Source: Conyzicola lurida | Lineage (GTDB): Bacteria > Actinomycetota > Actinomycetes > Actinomycetales > Microbacteriaceae | Assembly: GCF_014204935.1 (NCBI RefSeq) | Contig: NZ_JACHMJ010000001.1 | Span: 2,852,001-2,916,000, forward strand | DNA: 64,000 nucleotides | Reading direction: 5' to 3' | Shown: piece by piece, positions 45,917 to 56,210 of the stretch | Numbering within the stretch: the first letter of the stretch is position 1 | Layout: each line of letters starts with the position of its first letter | The notes under the pieces: generated by a model | What the model was told of the DNA's origin: nothing | Database searches by the model: none | The model's input: the letters and a program-made list of their open reading frames with translations, nothing else | Position numbers and translations under genes: made by a program

Positions 45917-45966
45917 GCGGGTTGAGCTCGTCGGAACCCCGCGGGCTTTCGACACGCTCAATCCGC
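45917..45966. repeat. REP-like hairpin between convergent GH3 and LacI genes
   Basis: GCGGGTTGAGC and GCTCAATCCGC pair over 11 positions with one G-T, and the right half contains TTTCGACACGCTCA. It overlaps the LacI stop codon (45958-45960). The CTTCGACA-GCTC motif is shared with elements in GH31 and araD. Confidence 0.6.
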
Positions 45967-46974
45967 TGCGAGGGGCCGCGCCGTCGACTCGCGCTCGACC
46001 AGGGTCGGCACGGGGTGCGCGGCCTCCGCGACCGACGTGTCGAGGATCACCTCGAGCAGCGTCGACATGACGGTGCGTCCGAGCTCGGCGAAGTCCTGGC
46101 GGATCGTGGTGAGCGGCGGCGTGAAGTGCTCCGCCTCGGGGATGTCGTCGAAGCCGACCACGCTCACGTCGTGCGGCACCCGGATGCCCCGCGTCTGCAG
46201 CGCGTGCATCAGCCCCAGCGCCATCTGGTCGTTGGCGCTGAACACCGCGGTGAACTCGGGCGGCAGCTCGAGTCCGCGCGCGAACCCGCTCGCCGGGCTC
46301 CAGTCGCCGAGCAGCGGTTCGCGCGCGACGAGCCCGTGCTCCGACAGCGCCGCCTGCCAGCCGCGCACCCGCTCGGTCGCGTCCATCGAGTCGTCCGGCC
46401 CGGCGACGTGCGCGATACGGGTGTGTCCCAGTGCGATGAGGTGTGACGTGGCGTCGTACGCACCGCGGAACTGGTCGATCGACACCGAGTGGAAGCCCAC
46501 GCGCCCGCTCGACTCGACCGCGATCAGCGGCACCCCGAGGTCGATGCCCTGGATCGCCTCGAGCGCTCCCCGGTGCGCCGCGATCAGCACGATCGCCTCG
46601 ACGTTCTGGCTGAGCAGCAGTTCCACGGCGGCGCGCATGGACGCGACATCCGTCTCGAGCATGCTCGAAATGCTGACCAGGTACCGGGCGTTTCGGGCGG
46701 CCTCGGTGAACCCGAGCAGGATGCTCGACGGTCCGTAGTCCGGGTTGCCGGTGGTGATCAGGCCGATCGTGCGCGAGCGCCGCGTGACGAGCGATCGGGC
46801 GGCGGTCGACGGCCGGTAGCGCAACTGCTTGATCGCGTCCTCGACCCGCACCCGCGTCGCCGGCCGCACGTTCGGCAGGTCGTTGAGCACGCGCGAGACG
46901 GTCTGGTGCGACACCCCCGCGAGCCGCGCAACGTCGAAAATGTTCGCGACGCGTGCCCTGTCTTCCGTACTCAC
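45958..46974 (-). CDS. LacI-family regulator of the ytfQRT-yjfF-like operon
   Basis: A 338-residue LacI protein. The helix-turn-helix ANIFDVARLAGVSHQTVSRV and hinge YRPSTAARSLVTRRSR are intact, and the effector domain ends in LVERESTA. GTG 46974 lies 60 bases after the last permease stop on the same strand, so it is the fifth gene of that operon. It probably binds the TGTTAGCGCTCACA site upstream of the receptor gene. Confidence 0.88.
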   Translation of the reverse strand: MSTEDRARVANIFDVARLAGVSHQTVSRVLNDLPNVRPATRVRVEDAIKQLRYRPSTAARSLVTRRSRTIGLITTGNPDYGPSSILLGFTEAARNARYLVSISSMLETDVASMRAAVELLLSQNVEAIVLIAAHRGALEAIQGIDLGVPLIAVESSGRVGFHSVSIDQFRGAYDATSHLIALGHTRIAHVAGPDDSMDATERVRGWQAALSEHGLVAREPLLGDWSPASGFARGLELPPEFTAVFSANDQMALGLMHALQTRGIRVPHDVSVVGFDDIPEAEHFTPPLTTIRQDFAELGRTVMSTLLEVILDTSVAEAAHPVPTLVERESTARPLAAD

Positions 46975-47034
46975 CAGCCTGGTCTGCTTCCCGGTCGGCG
47001 GCTGCGCCGCGTTACTTCATTATGGATGCCGCGA

Positions 47035-48027
47035 TCAGCGCCGTCTCGCCGTGAGCAGCCGCTGCAGCACGATGAACACCAGCAGCAGCGAGCCGATCAC
47101 GATCTTCGTCCACCACGAACTGAGGGTGCCCTCGAAGCTGATGATGGTCTGGATGACGCCGAGGAGCAGCACCCCGAGCAGCGACCCGAGCACAAAACCG
47201 TATCCGCCGGTGAGCAGCGTTCCGCCGATCACGACCGCCGCGATCGCGTCGAGCTCCATACCCACGGCGGTGAGGCTGTAGCCCGAGAGCGTATAGAAGG
47301 TGAAGAGGATGCCGGCGATACCGGAGCAGAATCCGCTGATGACGTAGACCAGCACCTTGGTCCGCGGAACCGGCAGGCCCATCAGCACGGCCGAGTGCTC
47401 GCCGCCGCCGATCGCGTAGACCGTGCGGCCGAGCCGCGAGTAGTGCAGCACGCCGAACGCCACGACCACGACGACCGCCGCCACGATGACGCTCGGCGTG
47501 ATGGCGAGCCCCGGCGCGAGGGGGATGCGCGTCTGCGCCATCGCCGTGAACCACGGGTCGGTGATCGAGATCGAGTCGAGGCTGATCACGTAGCAGAGCC
47601 CGCGGGCGAGGAACATGGCGGCGAGCGTGGCGATGAACGGCTGGATCTCGAAGTAGTGGATGACGAGGCCGACGAGCAGACCGAGCGTCGACGTGGTCAC
47701 CAGCACCACGAGGATCACGGCGAGCGGGGGCCAGCCGTCCCGGGCGAGGGTCGCCGCGATCATGGTGGAGAGCGCCACGACCGAGCCGACCGACAGGTCG
47801 ATGCCGCCGGTGAGGATGACGAACGTCATGCCGACGGCGAGCACGATCAGGAACGCGTTGTCGACGAACAGGTTCGCGACCACCTGGGTCGAGGCGAAGC
47901 CGCGGTACTGGCTGGCGCCGACGAGGAAGACGACGACGAGCAGCACGAGCGTGACGAGCACGGGCGTGTAGCGGCTGCCGAGCAGGTCCCGGCCGCGGCG
48001 GGCGGAGGTGGAGACGATGGTGGTCAT
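47035..48027 (-). CDS. yjfF: Sugar ABC transporter permease, YjfF-like
   Basis: A 330-residue permease of the BPD-transp-2 type with about nine helices. It has [21 protein letters not shown] and the late GMELDAIAAVVIGGTLLTGGYG motif of ribose/galactofuranose permeases. ATG 48027 overlaps the stop of the YtfT-like gene (ATGA). In Escherichia coli YtfT and YjfF form a heterodimer for galactofuranose. The symbol is by similarity and gene order. Confidence 0.85.
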   Translation of the reverse strand: MTTIVSTSARRGRDLLGSRYTPVLVTLVLLVVVFLVGASQYRGFASTQVVANLFVDNAFLIVLAVGMTFVILTGGIDLSVGSVVALSTMIAATLARDGWPPLAVILVVLVTTSTLGLLVGLVIHYFEIQPFIATLAAMFLARGLCYVISLDSISITDPWFTAMAQTRIPLAPGLAITPSVIVAAVVVVVAFGVLHYSRLGRTVYAIGGGEHSAVLMGLPVPRTKVLVYVISGFCSGIAGILFTFYTLSGYSLTAVGMELDAIAAVVIGGTLLTGGYGFVLGSLLGVLLLGVIQTIISFEGTLSSWWTKIVIGSLLLVFIVLQRLLTARRR

Positions 48028-49052
48028 GACGCGAGCGCCTCCTTCGGGGTGGTGCTGCGGCGGTAGCGCAGCTTCTCCTGCAGCACGGGCGACTGCAGCA
48101 GGCAGACCGCGATCACCACGAGCGCCTTGAAGACGAGGGTGACCGACGGCGGGATTCCGACCGTGTAGACGGTGGCGGTGAGGGTCCGGATCACGAACGC
48201 TCCGACCAGCGTCCCCGTGAGCGAGTAGCGACCGCCCGCGAGAGACGTGCCTCCGATCACGACCGCCAGGATGGCATCCATCTCTATGTAGAGACCCGCG
48301 CTGTTGGCGTCGGCGGCCGTGACGTTCGACGAGATCATCAGGCCCGCGACCGCGGCGCAGAGCGCGCTGAACACGTAGACGACCCAGATGATGCCGCGCG
48401 AGCGCACCCCGGCGAGGCGCGAGGCCACCGGGTTGATGCCGACCGACTCGATCAGCAGACCGAGCGCGGTCTTGCGGGTGAGCAGCGCGGCGACCGCGAA
48501 CATCACCCCGGCGATCACGATCGACGCGGGCAGGCCGAACCAGTAGCCGGCGCCGATCACCTTGTAGGGGGCGCTCGACACGGTGATGATCTGGCCCTCG
48601 GTGATCAGCATCGCGATGCCGCGGCCGGCCGTCATCAGGATGAGCGTGGCGATGATCGGCTGGATGCCGAACACCGCGACGAGCAGGCCGTTCCACGCGC
48701 CGAGAACGAGCGAGAACAGCACGGCGATCGCGACGGCGCCGAGCACGGTGGTGAGGCTGTCGGGCGTGGGCGAGTCGGCGATGATCGTGCAGGCGAGCGC
48801 GCCGGCGATGGCGACGACGGCGCCCACCGAGAGGTCGATGCCGCGGGTCGCGATGACGAGCGTCATGCCGAGCGCGACGAGCAGCGTGGGCGCGCCGTTG
48901 CGCAGGATGTCGATCAGGCTGCCGAACAGGTGGCCGTCGTGCACCTCGATCTCGAAGAAGCCCGGCGAGACGATGACGTTGAGCAGCAGCAGCGCGACGA
49001 GCGCGACGATCGGCCAGAACAGCCGGGCCCGGGGAAGGTCTCGTAGTTTCAT
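48024..49052 (-). CDS. ytfT: Sugar ABC transporter permease, YtfT-like
   Basis: A 342-residue BPD-transp-2 permease. It has ALGMTLVIATRGIDLSVGAV, IQPIIATLILMTAGRG and EMDAILAVVIGGTSLAGGRY. The start overlaps the ATPase stop by four bases (ATGA), and the C-terminus is a basic cytosolic tail. It pairs with the YjfF-like permease; two permease genes are typical of the YtfQRT-YjfF system and absent from ribose-type systems. Confidence 0.87.
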   Translation of the reverse strand: MKLRDLPRARLFWPIVALVALLLLNVIVSPGFFEIEVHDGHLFGSLIDILRNGAPTLLVALGMTLVIATRGIDLSVGAVVAIAGALACTIIADSPTPDSLTTVLGAVAIAVLFSLVLGAWNGLLVAVFGIQPIIATLILMTAGRGIAMLITEGQIITVSSAPYKVIGAGYWFGLPASIVIAGVMFAVAALLTRKTALGLLIESVGINPVASRLAGVRSRGIIWVVYVFSALCAAVAGLMISSNVTAADANSAGLYIEMDAILAVVIGGTSLAGGRYSLTGTLVGAFVIRTLTATVYTVGIPPSVTLVFKALVVIAVCLLQSPVLQEKLRYRRSTTPKEALAS

Positions 49053-50617
49053 GCGTCCGCTCCGCTCGCGATGAGTCCCATGATTTCGCCGACGGTCACG
49101 TCTTCGTTCGGCAGGTCGGCGACCTTGCGCCGGTCGCGCATCACCGCGATGCGGTGGCTGAGGCGTAACACCTCCTCGAGCTCGGCCGAGATGAACAGCA
49201 CGGCCATGCCCTCCTCGGCGAGGTTCGACACGAGCTTCTGGATCTCGGCCTTGGCACCGACGTCGATGCCGCGGGTGGGCTCGTCGAGCACCAGCAGGCG
49301 CGGGGCGACCGCGAGCCACCGGGCGAGCAGCACCTTCTGCTGGTTGCCGCCGCTGAGGTTGCGCACGAGCGCGTCCGGGTTGGCCGGGCGGATGCCGAGC
49401 GCCGAGATGTAGCTCTGCGCGAGCTCGTCCTGGCGCTTGCGCGAGATGCGTCGGAACCAGCCACGGTCGGCCTGCAGCGCGAGCACGATGTTGTCGCGCA
49501 CGCTGAGCTCCTCGACGATGCCCTCGCGCTTGCGGTCCTCCGACGAGTAGGCGATGCGGTCGCGCAGCGCGACGCGCGGTGTGCGCAGCCGCTTGCGCAC
49601 ACCGCGCACGAAGCTCTCGCCGCTGTCGGGACGGTCGGCACCGGTGATGAGCCGGGCGATCTCGGTGCGGCCCGAGCCGAGCAGTCCGGCGAGTCCGACG
49701 ACCTCGCCCTCGCGGATCGCCAGGTCGGTCGGCTCGACCGAGCCCTTGCGACCGAGCCCCACCGCCTCGAAGTACGGCACCTCCACCTCGGCGCCCTCGA
49801 CCGCGGCCGCGCGGGTCTTGCTCTCGAGACTCTCGAGCGTGGCGAGCTCCTTGCCGATCATCTTGTGCACGAGTTCGATCCGCAGCAGTTCGCGCGTGAG
49901 GTACTCGCCGACGAGCGAGCCGTTGCGCAGCACGGTGAGCCGGTCGGAGATCTCGTAGACCTGGTCGAGAAAGTGCGAGACGAACAGGATGGCGACACCC
50001 TGTTCCTTGAGATTCCGGATGACGCGGAAGAGCTCCGACACCTCGTCGGCGTCGAGGCTCGACGTCGGTTCGTCGAGGATCAGCACCTTCGCGTCGACGT
50101 CGGTGGCACGGGCGATCGCGACGAGCTGCTGCACCGCGAGCGAGTGCGAGCTGAGCAGCGAGCCTGGGTCGATGTCGAGGTTGAGGCGGGCGAGCAGTTC
50201 GGCCGCGCGGGCGCGCATCGCCCGCCAGTCGATGGTGCCGAGGCGCCGGGGTTCGCGGCCGAGCATGATGTTCTCGGCCACGGAGAGATTGGGCAGGAGG
50301 TTGACCTCCTGGTAGACGGTGCTGATACCGGCGGCCTGAGCTTGCGCGGGCGTGGAGATCGAGAGGGTCTCCCCCGCCAGCGTCATGGTGCCGCTGTCGA
50401 TCTCGTAGACGCCGGTCAGCGCCTTGATGAGCGTCGACTTGCCCGCGCCGTTCTCGCCCATGAGCGAGTGCACCTCGCCGGGGAACATGCGGAAACTCAC
50501 CGAGTCGAGGGCCTTGACGCCCGGGAACGATATGGAGATGTCGTGCATCTGGATGATCGGTGCGAGGGCCTCGGCCGCGGCATCCGTTCGGGCACTGGGC
50601 GTGGGGATTGTCGTCAT
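49049..50617 (-). CDS. ytfR: Sugar ABC transporter ATPase with two nucleotide-binding domains, YtfR-like
   Basis: A 522-residue duplicated ATPase. The first domain has Walker [10 protein letters not shown] and Walker [13 protein letters not shown]. The second has the degenerate Walker A LLGSGRTE, signature LSGGNQQK and [12 protein letters not shown], as in RbsA/AraG/MglA proteins, with only the first P-loop canonical. It energises the adjacent permease pair. ATG 50617. A perfect hairpin separates it from the receptor gene. Confidence 0.92.
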   Translation of the reverse strand: MTTIPTPSARTDAAAEALAPIIQMHDISISFPGVKALDSVSFRMFPGEVHSLMGENGAGKSTLIKALTGVYEIDSGTMTLAGETLSISTPAQAQAAGISTVYQEVNLLPNLSVAENIMLGREPRRLGTIDWRAMRARAAELLARLNLDIDPGSLLSSHSLAVQQLVAIARATDVDAKVLILDEPTSSLDADEVSELFRVIRNLKEQGVAILFVSHFLDQVYEISDRLTVLRNGSLVGEYLTRELLRIELVHKMIGKELATLESLESKTRAAAVEGAEVEVPYFEAVGLGRKGSVEPTDLAIREGEVVGLAGLLGSGRTEIARLITGADRPDSGESFVRGVRKRLRTPRVALRDRIAYSSEDRKREGIVEELSVRDNIVLALQADRGWFRRISRKRQDELAQSYISALGIRPANPDALVRNLSGGNQQKVLLARWLAVAPRLLVLDEPTRGIDVGAKAEIQKLVSNLAEEGMAVLFISAELEEVLRLSHRIAVMRDRRKVADLPNEDVTVGEIMGLIASGADA

Positions 50618-50651
50618 TCGGCTGTCCTCTTCGTTGAGACTCAGGTGGTGC

Positions 50652-50679
50652 GGTGGGGCCGACTCGCGTCGGCCCCACC
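50652..50679 (-). other. Stem-loop between ytfQ- and ytfR-like genes
   Basis: GGTGGGGCCGA/TCGGCCCCACC is a perfect 11-bp stem with a 6-base loop, starting 17 bases after the receptor stop. Confidence 0.75.
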
Positions 50680-50696
50680 GGTGGTGCGTCGTGCTT

Positions 50697-51665
50697 CTAG
50701 TACTGACGGTCGGGCAGGGCCTCGATGGCCTGCTCCTGGGTGAAGGTGCCCTCCTCCGTGACGATGCGCTTCTCCACGGTCTCGCCCGCCGCGACCGCCT
50801 CGGCGATCTCGACGAGCTGCGGGCCGAGGAGCGGCGAGCACTCGACGATGAAGTTGATCTTGCCCTCGCTCAGCGCCGTCATGCCGTCTTTCACGGCGTC
50901 CACGGTGACGATCTTGATGTCCTGTCCGGGAACCAGACCGGCCGCCTCGATCGCCTCGATCGCGCCGAGACCCATGTCGTCGTTGTGCGCGTAGACGAGG
51001 TCGATGTCGGGGTTGGCCTGCAGGAACGCCTCCATGACCTCCTTGCCGCCGGCCCGCGTGAAGTCGCCCGTCTGGCTCGCGATGATCTCGAACTTCGGAT
51101 CGGTGACGACGTTGCGGAAGCCCTCGGCACGGTCGTTGGCCGGAGCCGCTCCCGTGGTGCCCTGCAGTTCGACGATGTTGACCTTGTCGGCGTCGGCGAA
51201 CTCGGTGTTCACCCACTCGCCCGCGCGCTCGCCCTCGACGATGAAGTCGGAGCCGAGGAACGACTCGTAGAGTGAGTCGTCTTCGGAGTCGACCGAGCGG
51301 TCGGTGAGCACCACCGGGATGCCGGCCTCCTTGGCCTCCTTGAGCACGGTGTCCCAGCCCGATTCGACGACCGGCGAGAACGCGATCACGTCGACCTGCT
51401 GCTGGATGAAGGATCGGATCGCCTTGATCTGGTTCTCCTGCTTGCCCTGCGCGTCGGAGAACTTGAGCTCGATGCCCGCGTCTTCGAACGCGGTCTGGAT
51501 CGAGGTGGTGTTGGCGGTGCGCCAACCGCTCTCGGCGCCGACCTGCGAGAAGCCGACCAGGAGGTCGTCGCTGCCTGCCGCGCCGCCGCCCCCGTCACCG
51601 CCCGAGCACCCGGTGAGAGCTATGAGCAGCGCGCCGACGGCCGCGGCTCCAATGAGTTTCTTCAT
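50697..51665 (-). CDS. ytfQ: Galactofuranose-type sugar-binding lipoprotein, YtfQ-like
   Basis: A 322-residue periplasmic-binding protein 1/LacI-fold receptor. The lipobox LTGC gives Cys20. The stretch LLVGFSQVGAESGWRTANT, then GKQENQIKAIRSF, VVLTDRS, VYAHNDDMGLGAIEAI and the ending DRQY follow Escherichia coli YtfQ closely. YtfQ binds galactofuranose, with weaker affinity for arabinose. First gene of ytfQ-ytfR-ytfT-yjfF-lacI. It lies downstream of a TGTTAGCGCTCACA operator. Confidence 0.88.
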   Translation of the reverse strand: MKKLIGAAAVGALLIALTGCSGGDGGGGAAGSDDLLVGFSQVGAESGWRTANTTSIQTAFEDAGIELKFSDAQGKQENQIKAIRSFIQQQVDVIAFSPVVESGWDTVLKEAKEAGIPVVLTDRSVDSEDDSLYESFLGSDFIVEGERAGEWVNTEFADADKVNIVELQGTTGAAPANDRAEGFRNVVTDPKFEIIASQTGDFTRAGGKEVMEAFLQANPDIDLVYAHNDDMGLGAIEAIEAAGLVPGQDIKIVTVDAVKDGMTALSEGKINFIVECSPLLGPQLVEIAEAVAAGETVEKRIVTEEGTFTQEQAIEALPDRQY

Positions 51666-51752
51666 CGACTAAACCTCCTTGTTCAGTGTTCCGAGCCGCG
51701 TGGTCGCTTCCCCACACGGGACGCACCCGGCCAACCAGTCCGTTCTGGTTGG

Positions 51753-51773
51753 TTGTGATGTTAGCGCTCACAA
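51753..51773. promoter_or_regulatory. LacI-type operator upstream of ytfQ-like gene
   Basis: TGTTAGCGCTCACA (51759-51772) is a LacI-type palindrome with central CG and one mismatched pair. An outer TTGTGA/TCACAA pair spans 51753-51773. It is 88 bases before the receptor start. Confidence 0.7.
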
Positions 51774-51966
51774 TTGTCGGACGACAACGGCCAAATATCA
51801 CGGTTCGGTAACGGCCCCCGGCCCTGCAATGCAGAGACCCAGACGGGCGGATGCCGCGGCCGGCGCCCCGCCCCGTCCGATGTGAAGGTTCTCAACGGGG
51901 TCGCGCCGCCTCCCCGCCAGCGTGCGCGGCCTCCCCGCACGCGCGGCCTCCCCGCCCGCGCGCGCG

Positions 51967-52070
51967 GAGGTTTGCGGAGCCCGCTGAGGCTCGTGCGGCC
52001 GCGTGCGCCACAAACCTCAGCCGCGACATCCCAAATCTGCGCGTGGTCGACGACGCTGAGCGTCGCACAC
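51967..52070. repeat. Dispersed intergenic repeat, copy D
   Basis: GAGGTTTG (51967-51974) pairs with CAAACCTC (52011-52018). CTGCGCGTGG then precedes the core TCGACGACGCTGAGCGTCGC at 52047. The order hairpin then core matches copies A and C. Confidence 0.75.
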
Positions 52071-52086
52071 TCGCACCGCGCGCGAA

Positions 52087-52126
52087 AATGACGATCGCGC
52101 CCGAAAATTCGGACGCGATCGTCATT
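52087..52126 (-). terminator. Rho-independent terminator of the ara/ChvE-type operon
   Basis: AATGACGATCGCG/CGCGATCGTCATT is a perfect 13-bp stem, extended across one mismatch by CCGAA/TTCGG. On the minus strand it is followed by TTTTC. It lies 24 bases after the permease stop. Confidence 0.9.
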
Positions 52127-52149
52127 CAGTGCCGCGAGGTGAGACCGGG

Positions 52150-53350
52150 TTAGCGGCCGCCCGCCCGACGCTTGTTGAAGACGTCGAACGCGACGGCGAG
52201 CAGCAGCACGAGACCCTTGACGGTCTGCTGCCACTCGATGCCGATGCCGAGGATCGACATTCCGTTGTTGAGCACACCGATGATGAGACCACCGATGATC
52301 GCGCCGCCGATGGTTCCGACGCCGCCCTGCACCGCCGCGCCGCCGATGAAGGCCGCGGAGATCGCCTCGAGCTCGAAGCCGTCGCCGGCCTTCGGTCCCG
52401 CGAGGTTGAGGCGGGCCGTGAAGACGAGTCCGGCGAGCGCCGCGAGGAAGCCCATGTTGACGAAGATGAAGAAGTCGACCTTCTTGGTCTTCACACCGCT
52501 GAGCTCTGCCGCGTGGCGGTTGCCGCCGATCGCGTAGATGTGGCGGCCGAACACGCTGCGGTTGGTGACGATGCCGTAGACCAGCACGAGCACCGCGAGG
52601 ATGATCAGCGTGATCGGGATGCCCTTGAAGCTGGCGAGCGCCCACGAGATCGCGAAGATCGCGACCGACACGAGCACGAGCTTGCCGATGAACCAGGCGA
52701 TCGGCTCGACCTCCTGCGCGTAGCTCTGGCGGCCCGAACGGGTGCGGAACTGCTGCACAATGAACGCCACGATCGCGATCACGCCGATGCCGAGCGTGAA
52801 CGGGTCGATCTCGAACTCGCCGAACAGGTCTGTCAGGAAGCCGTTACCCAGCGCGCGGTACCCCTCGGGGAACGAGCCGATGTTCGTGTTGCCGAGCACC
52901 ACGAGCGCGAGCCCGCGGAATATCAGCATGCCTGCCAGCGTCACGATGAACGCCGGTATGCCCACGTAGGCGACCCAGAAGCCCTGCCACGCTCCCACCA
53001 GAGCTCCGATGAGCAGCGAGATGATGATGGCGATCCACCACTCGATACCCATTTTCACGGTGAGCACGCCCGAAATGGCGCCGATGAACGCGGCGACCGA
53101 ACCGACCGAGAGGTCGATGTGGCCGGCGACGATCACCATCACCATGCCGATCGCGAGGATCAGGATGTACCCGTTCTGCACGATCAGGTTGGAGATGTTC
53201 TGCGGGCGCAGCAGGATGCCGTTGGTCAGGATCTGGAACAGCACGACCACGGCGATGAGCGCGAGGAAGATGCCGTTCTTGCCGAGGTCGGTAACGATGT
53301 GGCTCAGGGACGAGCCGACCTTGCTCACCGCGCTCGGTGCGGTTTTGGTG

Positions 53351-53358
<8 letters not shown>
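52150..53358 (-). CDS. Sugar ABC transporter permease, GguB/MmsB/XylH-like
   Basis: A 402-residue BPD-transp-2 permease with about ten helices. It has [39 protein letters not shown] and a C-terminal [19 protein letters not shown]. Compared with YtfT it carries a longer central segment, as in GguB/XylH. Its start overlaps the ATPase stop by eight bases. Last gene of the operon araB-araD-araA-receptor-ATPase-permease; import of L-arabinose or a related sugar is the best reading. It is a close paralogue of the 62944-64000 permease. Confidence 0.88.
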
Positions 53359-54883
<1,525 letters not shown>

Positions 54884-54924
54884 TTCTGTGCCGGCTTCCT
54901 TGACGTTTGAAATAAATGGTGGAT

Positions 54925-54960
54925 GCCGGTGCCGGGACGCTTTACCGTCCCGGCACCGGC
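54925..54960 (-). other. Perfect 15-bp stem-loop between receptor and ATPase genes
   Basis: GCCGGTGCCGGGACG/CGTCCCGGCACCGGC with a 6-base loop starts 18 bases after the receptor stop. There is no T-run. It is likely a message-stabilising or attenuating element. Confidence 0.85.
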
Positions 54961-54978
54961 GCTGAGAGCTTCGGCTGG

Positions 54979-56097
54979 TTAGCCGTTGACCTCTTCTTCG
55001 GTCCAGTAACCGGTGTCGATCAGGGCCGTCTGGATGTTGTCCTTGACGACGATGACCGGCTCGAGCAGGTACGACGGAACGTCCTTGACGTTGTTGTTGT
55101 ACGTGCTGTCGTCGTTCGTCTCGACCTCGTCGCCGTTCAGCGCCGCGATGGCCATGCCGGCCGCCTGCTTGGCGAGCTCGCGCGTGTCCTTGAAGATGGT
55201 CGCGTACTGCTCGCCGTTGTTGATGGCCTTGACCGAGTCGATCTCGGCGTCCTGGCCGGAGATGGTCGGCCAGCCTTCGCCCACGGTGTAGCCGGCGTCG
55301 GTGAGGGCGCCGATGATTCCGCGGGAGATGCCGTCGTAGGGCGAGAGGACCGCGTTGACGGAGCTGCCGTCGGAGTAGTTCGCGGTGAGGAGGTCCTCCA
55401 TGCGGCTCTGAGCGGTTTCACCGTCCCAGCGGAGCGTGGCGGCCTGCTCGATCGTGGTCTGGCCGCTCTTCACAACGAGCGTTCCGTCGTCGATGAACGG
55501 CTGGAGGACATCCATCGCGCCGTTGAAGAAGAAGAACGCGTTGTTGTCGTCGAGCGAGCCGGCGAACAGTTCGATGTTGAACGGGCCGGTGGGCGCGCCC
55601 TCGATCGGGGTGCCGTCGAGCTCGGTGAGGCCGAGACCGTTGAGGAGCGACCACGCCTGCTGGTTACCGACGAGTTCGTTGTCGAAGGTGGCGTAGTAGT
55701 CGACGTTCTCGGTGTCCATGAGCAGACGGTCGTAGGCAATCACGGGGATCTCGGCGTCGGCGGCATCCGCGAGGATGTTCGTCAGCGTCGTGCCGTCGAT
55801 CGACGCGATGATCAGGGCTTCTGCGCCCTTGGTGATCATGTTCTCGATCTGGCTGACCTGCGTGGGGATGTCGTCTTCGGCGTACTGCAGGTCGACCCGG
55901 TAACCCTGGTCTTCCAGCGCCTTCTTGACGGCGTCGCCGTCGGCGATCCACCGCTCGGACGACTTGGTGGGCATCGCGACGCCGATCAGCGCGCCGCCAC
56001 CCTCGCCCGAACCGGAGCCGGAGTCGCTGGAGCAGGCCGCGAGGCTCGCGACCATGGCGCCAGCGGCGACGAGCGAAATAAGTGCTCTCTTCTTCAC
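54979..56097 (-). CDS. Sugar-binding lipoprotein, ChvE family (arabinose operon)
   Basis: A 372-residue receptor with the LacI-like binding fold. The lipobox LAAC gives Cys22, followed by a Ser/Gly/Asp linker. The mature part starts [20 protein letters not shown] and contains [20 protein letters not shown] and [14 protein letters not shown], typical of ChvE/MmsE. Family members bind arabinose, xylose, galactose or glucose. Position behind araA favours arabinose. ATG 56097. Confidence 0.87.
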   Translation of the reverse strand: MKKRALISLVAAGAMVASLAACSSDSGSGSGEGGGALIGVAMPTKSSERWIADGDAVKKALEDQGYRVDLQYAEDDIPTQVSQIENMITKGAEALIIASIDGTTLTNILADAADAEIPVIAYDRLLMDTENVDYYATFDNELVGNQQAWSLLNGLGLTELDGTPIEGAPTGPFNIELFAGSLDDNNAFFFFNGAMDVLQPFIDDGTLVVKSGQTTIEQAATLRWDGETAQSRMEDLLTANYSDGSSVNAVLSPYDGISRGIIGALTDAGYTVGEGWPTISGQDAEIDSVKAINNGEQYATIFKDTRELAKQAAGMAIAALNGDEVETNDDSTYNNNVKDVPSYLLEPVIVVKDNIQTALIDTGYWTEEEVNG

Positions 56098-56171
56098 TGT
56101 GTGTTCCTTTCAATTGATGGACATCGTTGTCTGGTGCTGCAAACCCGGATCGTCCATTGCCACCGGGTCCC

Positions 56172-56198
56172 GCCAGGGCCGAAAGGGCCGTCCCTGGC
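56172..56198 (-). other. Stem-loop between araA and receptor gene
   Basis: GCCAGGG/CCCTGGC pair, with GGCC/GGCC inside, in the 113-base gap after the araA stop. It could attenuate or process the transcript between enzymes and importer. Confidence 0.55.
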
Positions 56199-56210
56199 AA
56201 GTTCGTGTTG

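Larger units (their letters stand above)
51666..52149. other. Long intergenic region with operator, repeats and terminator
   Basis: This 484-base gap holds the ytfQ promoter region and operator (51753-51773). It also has three GCCTCCCCGC repeats (51908, 51929 and 51946), repeat-family copy D (51967-52070) and the terminator of the operon to the right (52087-52126). No gene is supported. Confidence 0.75.

Noticed and set aside
46975-47034. Independent promoter for the LacI gene after yjfF
   Set aside because: The 60-base gap is GC-rich and shows no palindrome or clear -35/-10 pair; operon transcription is simpler.
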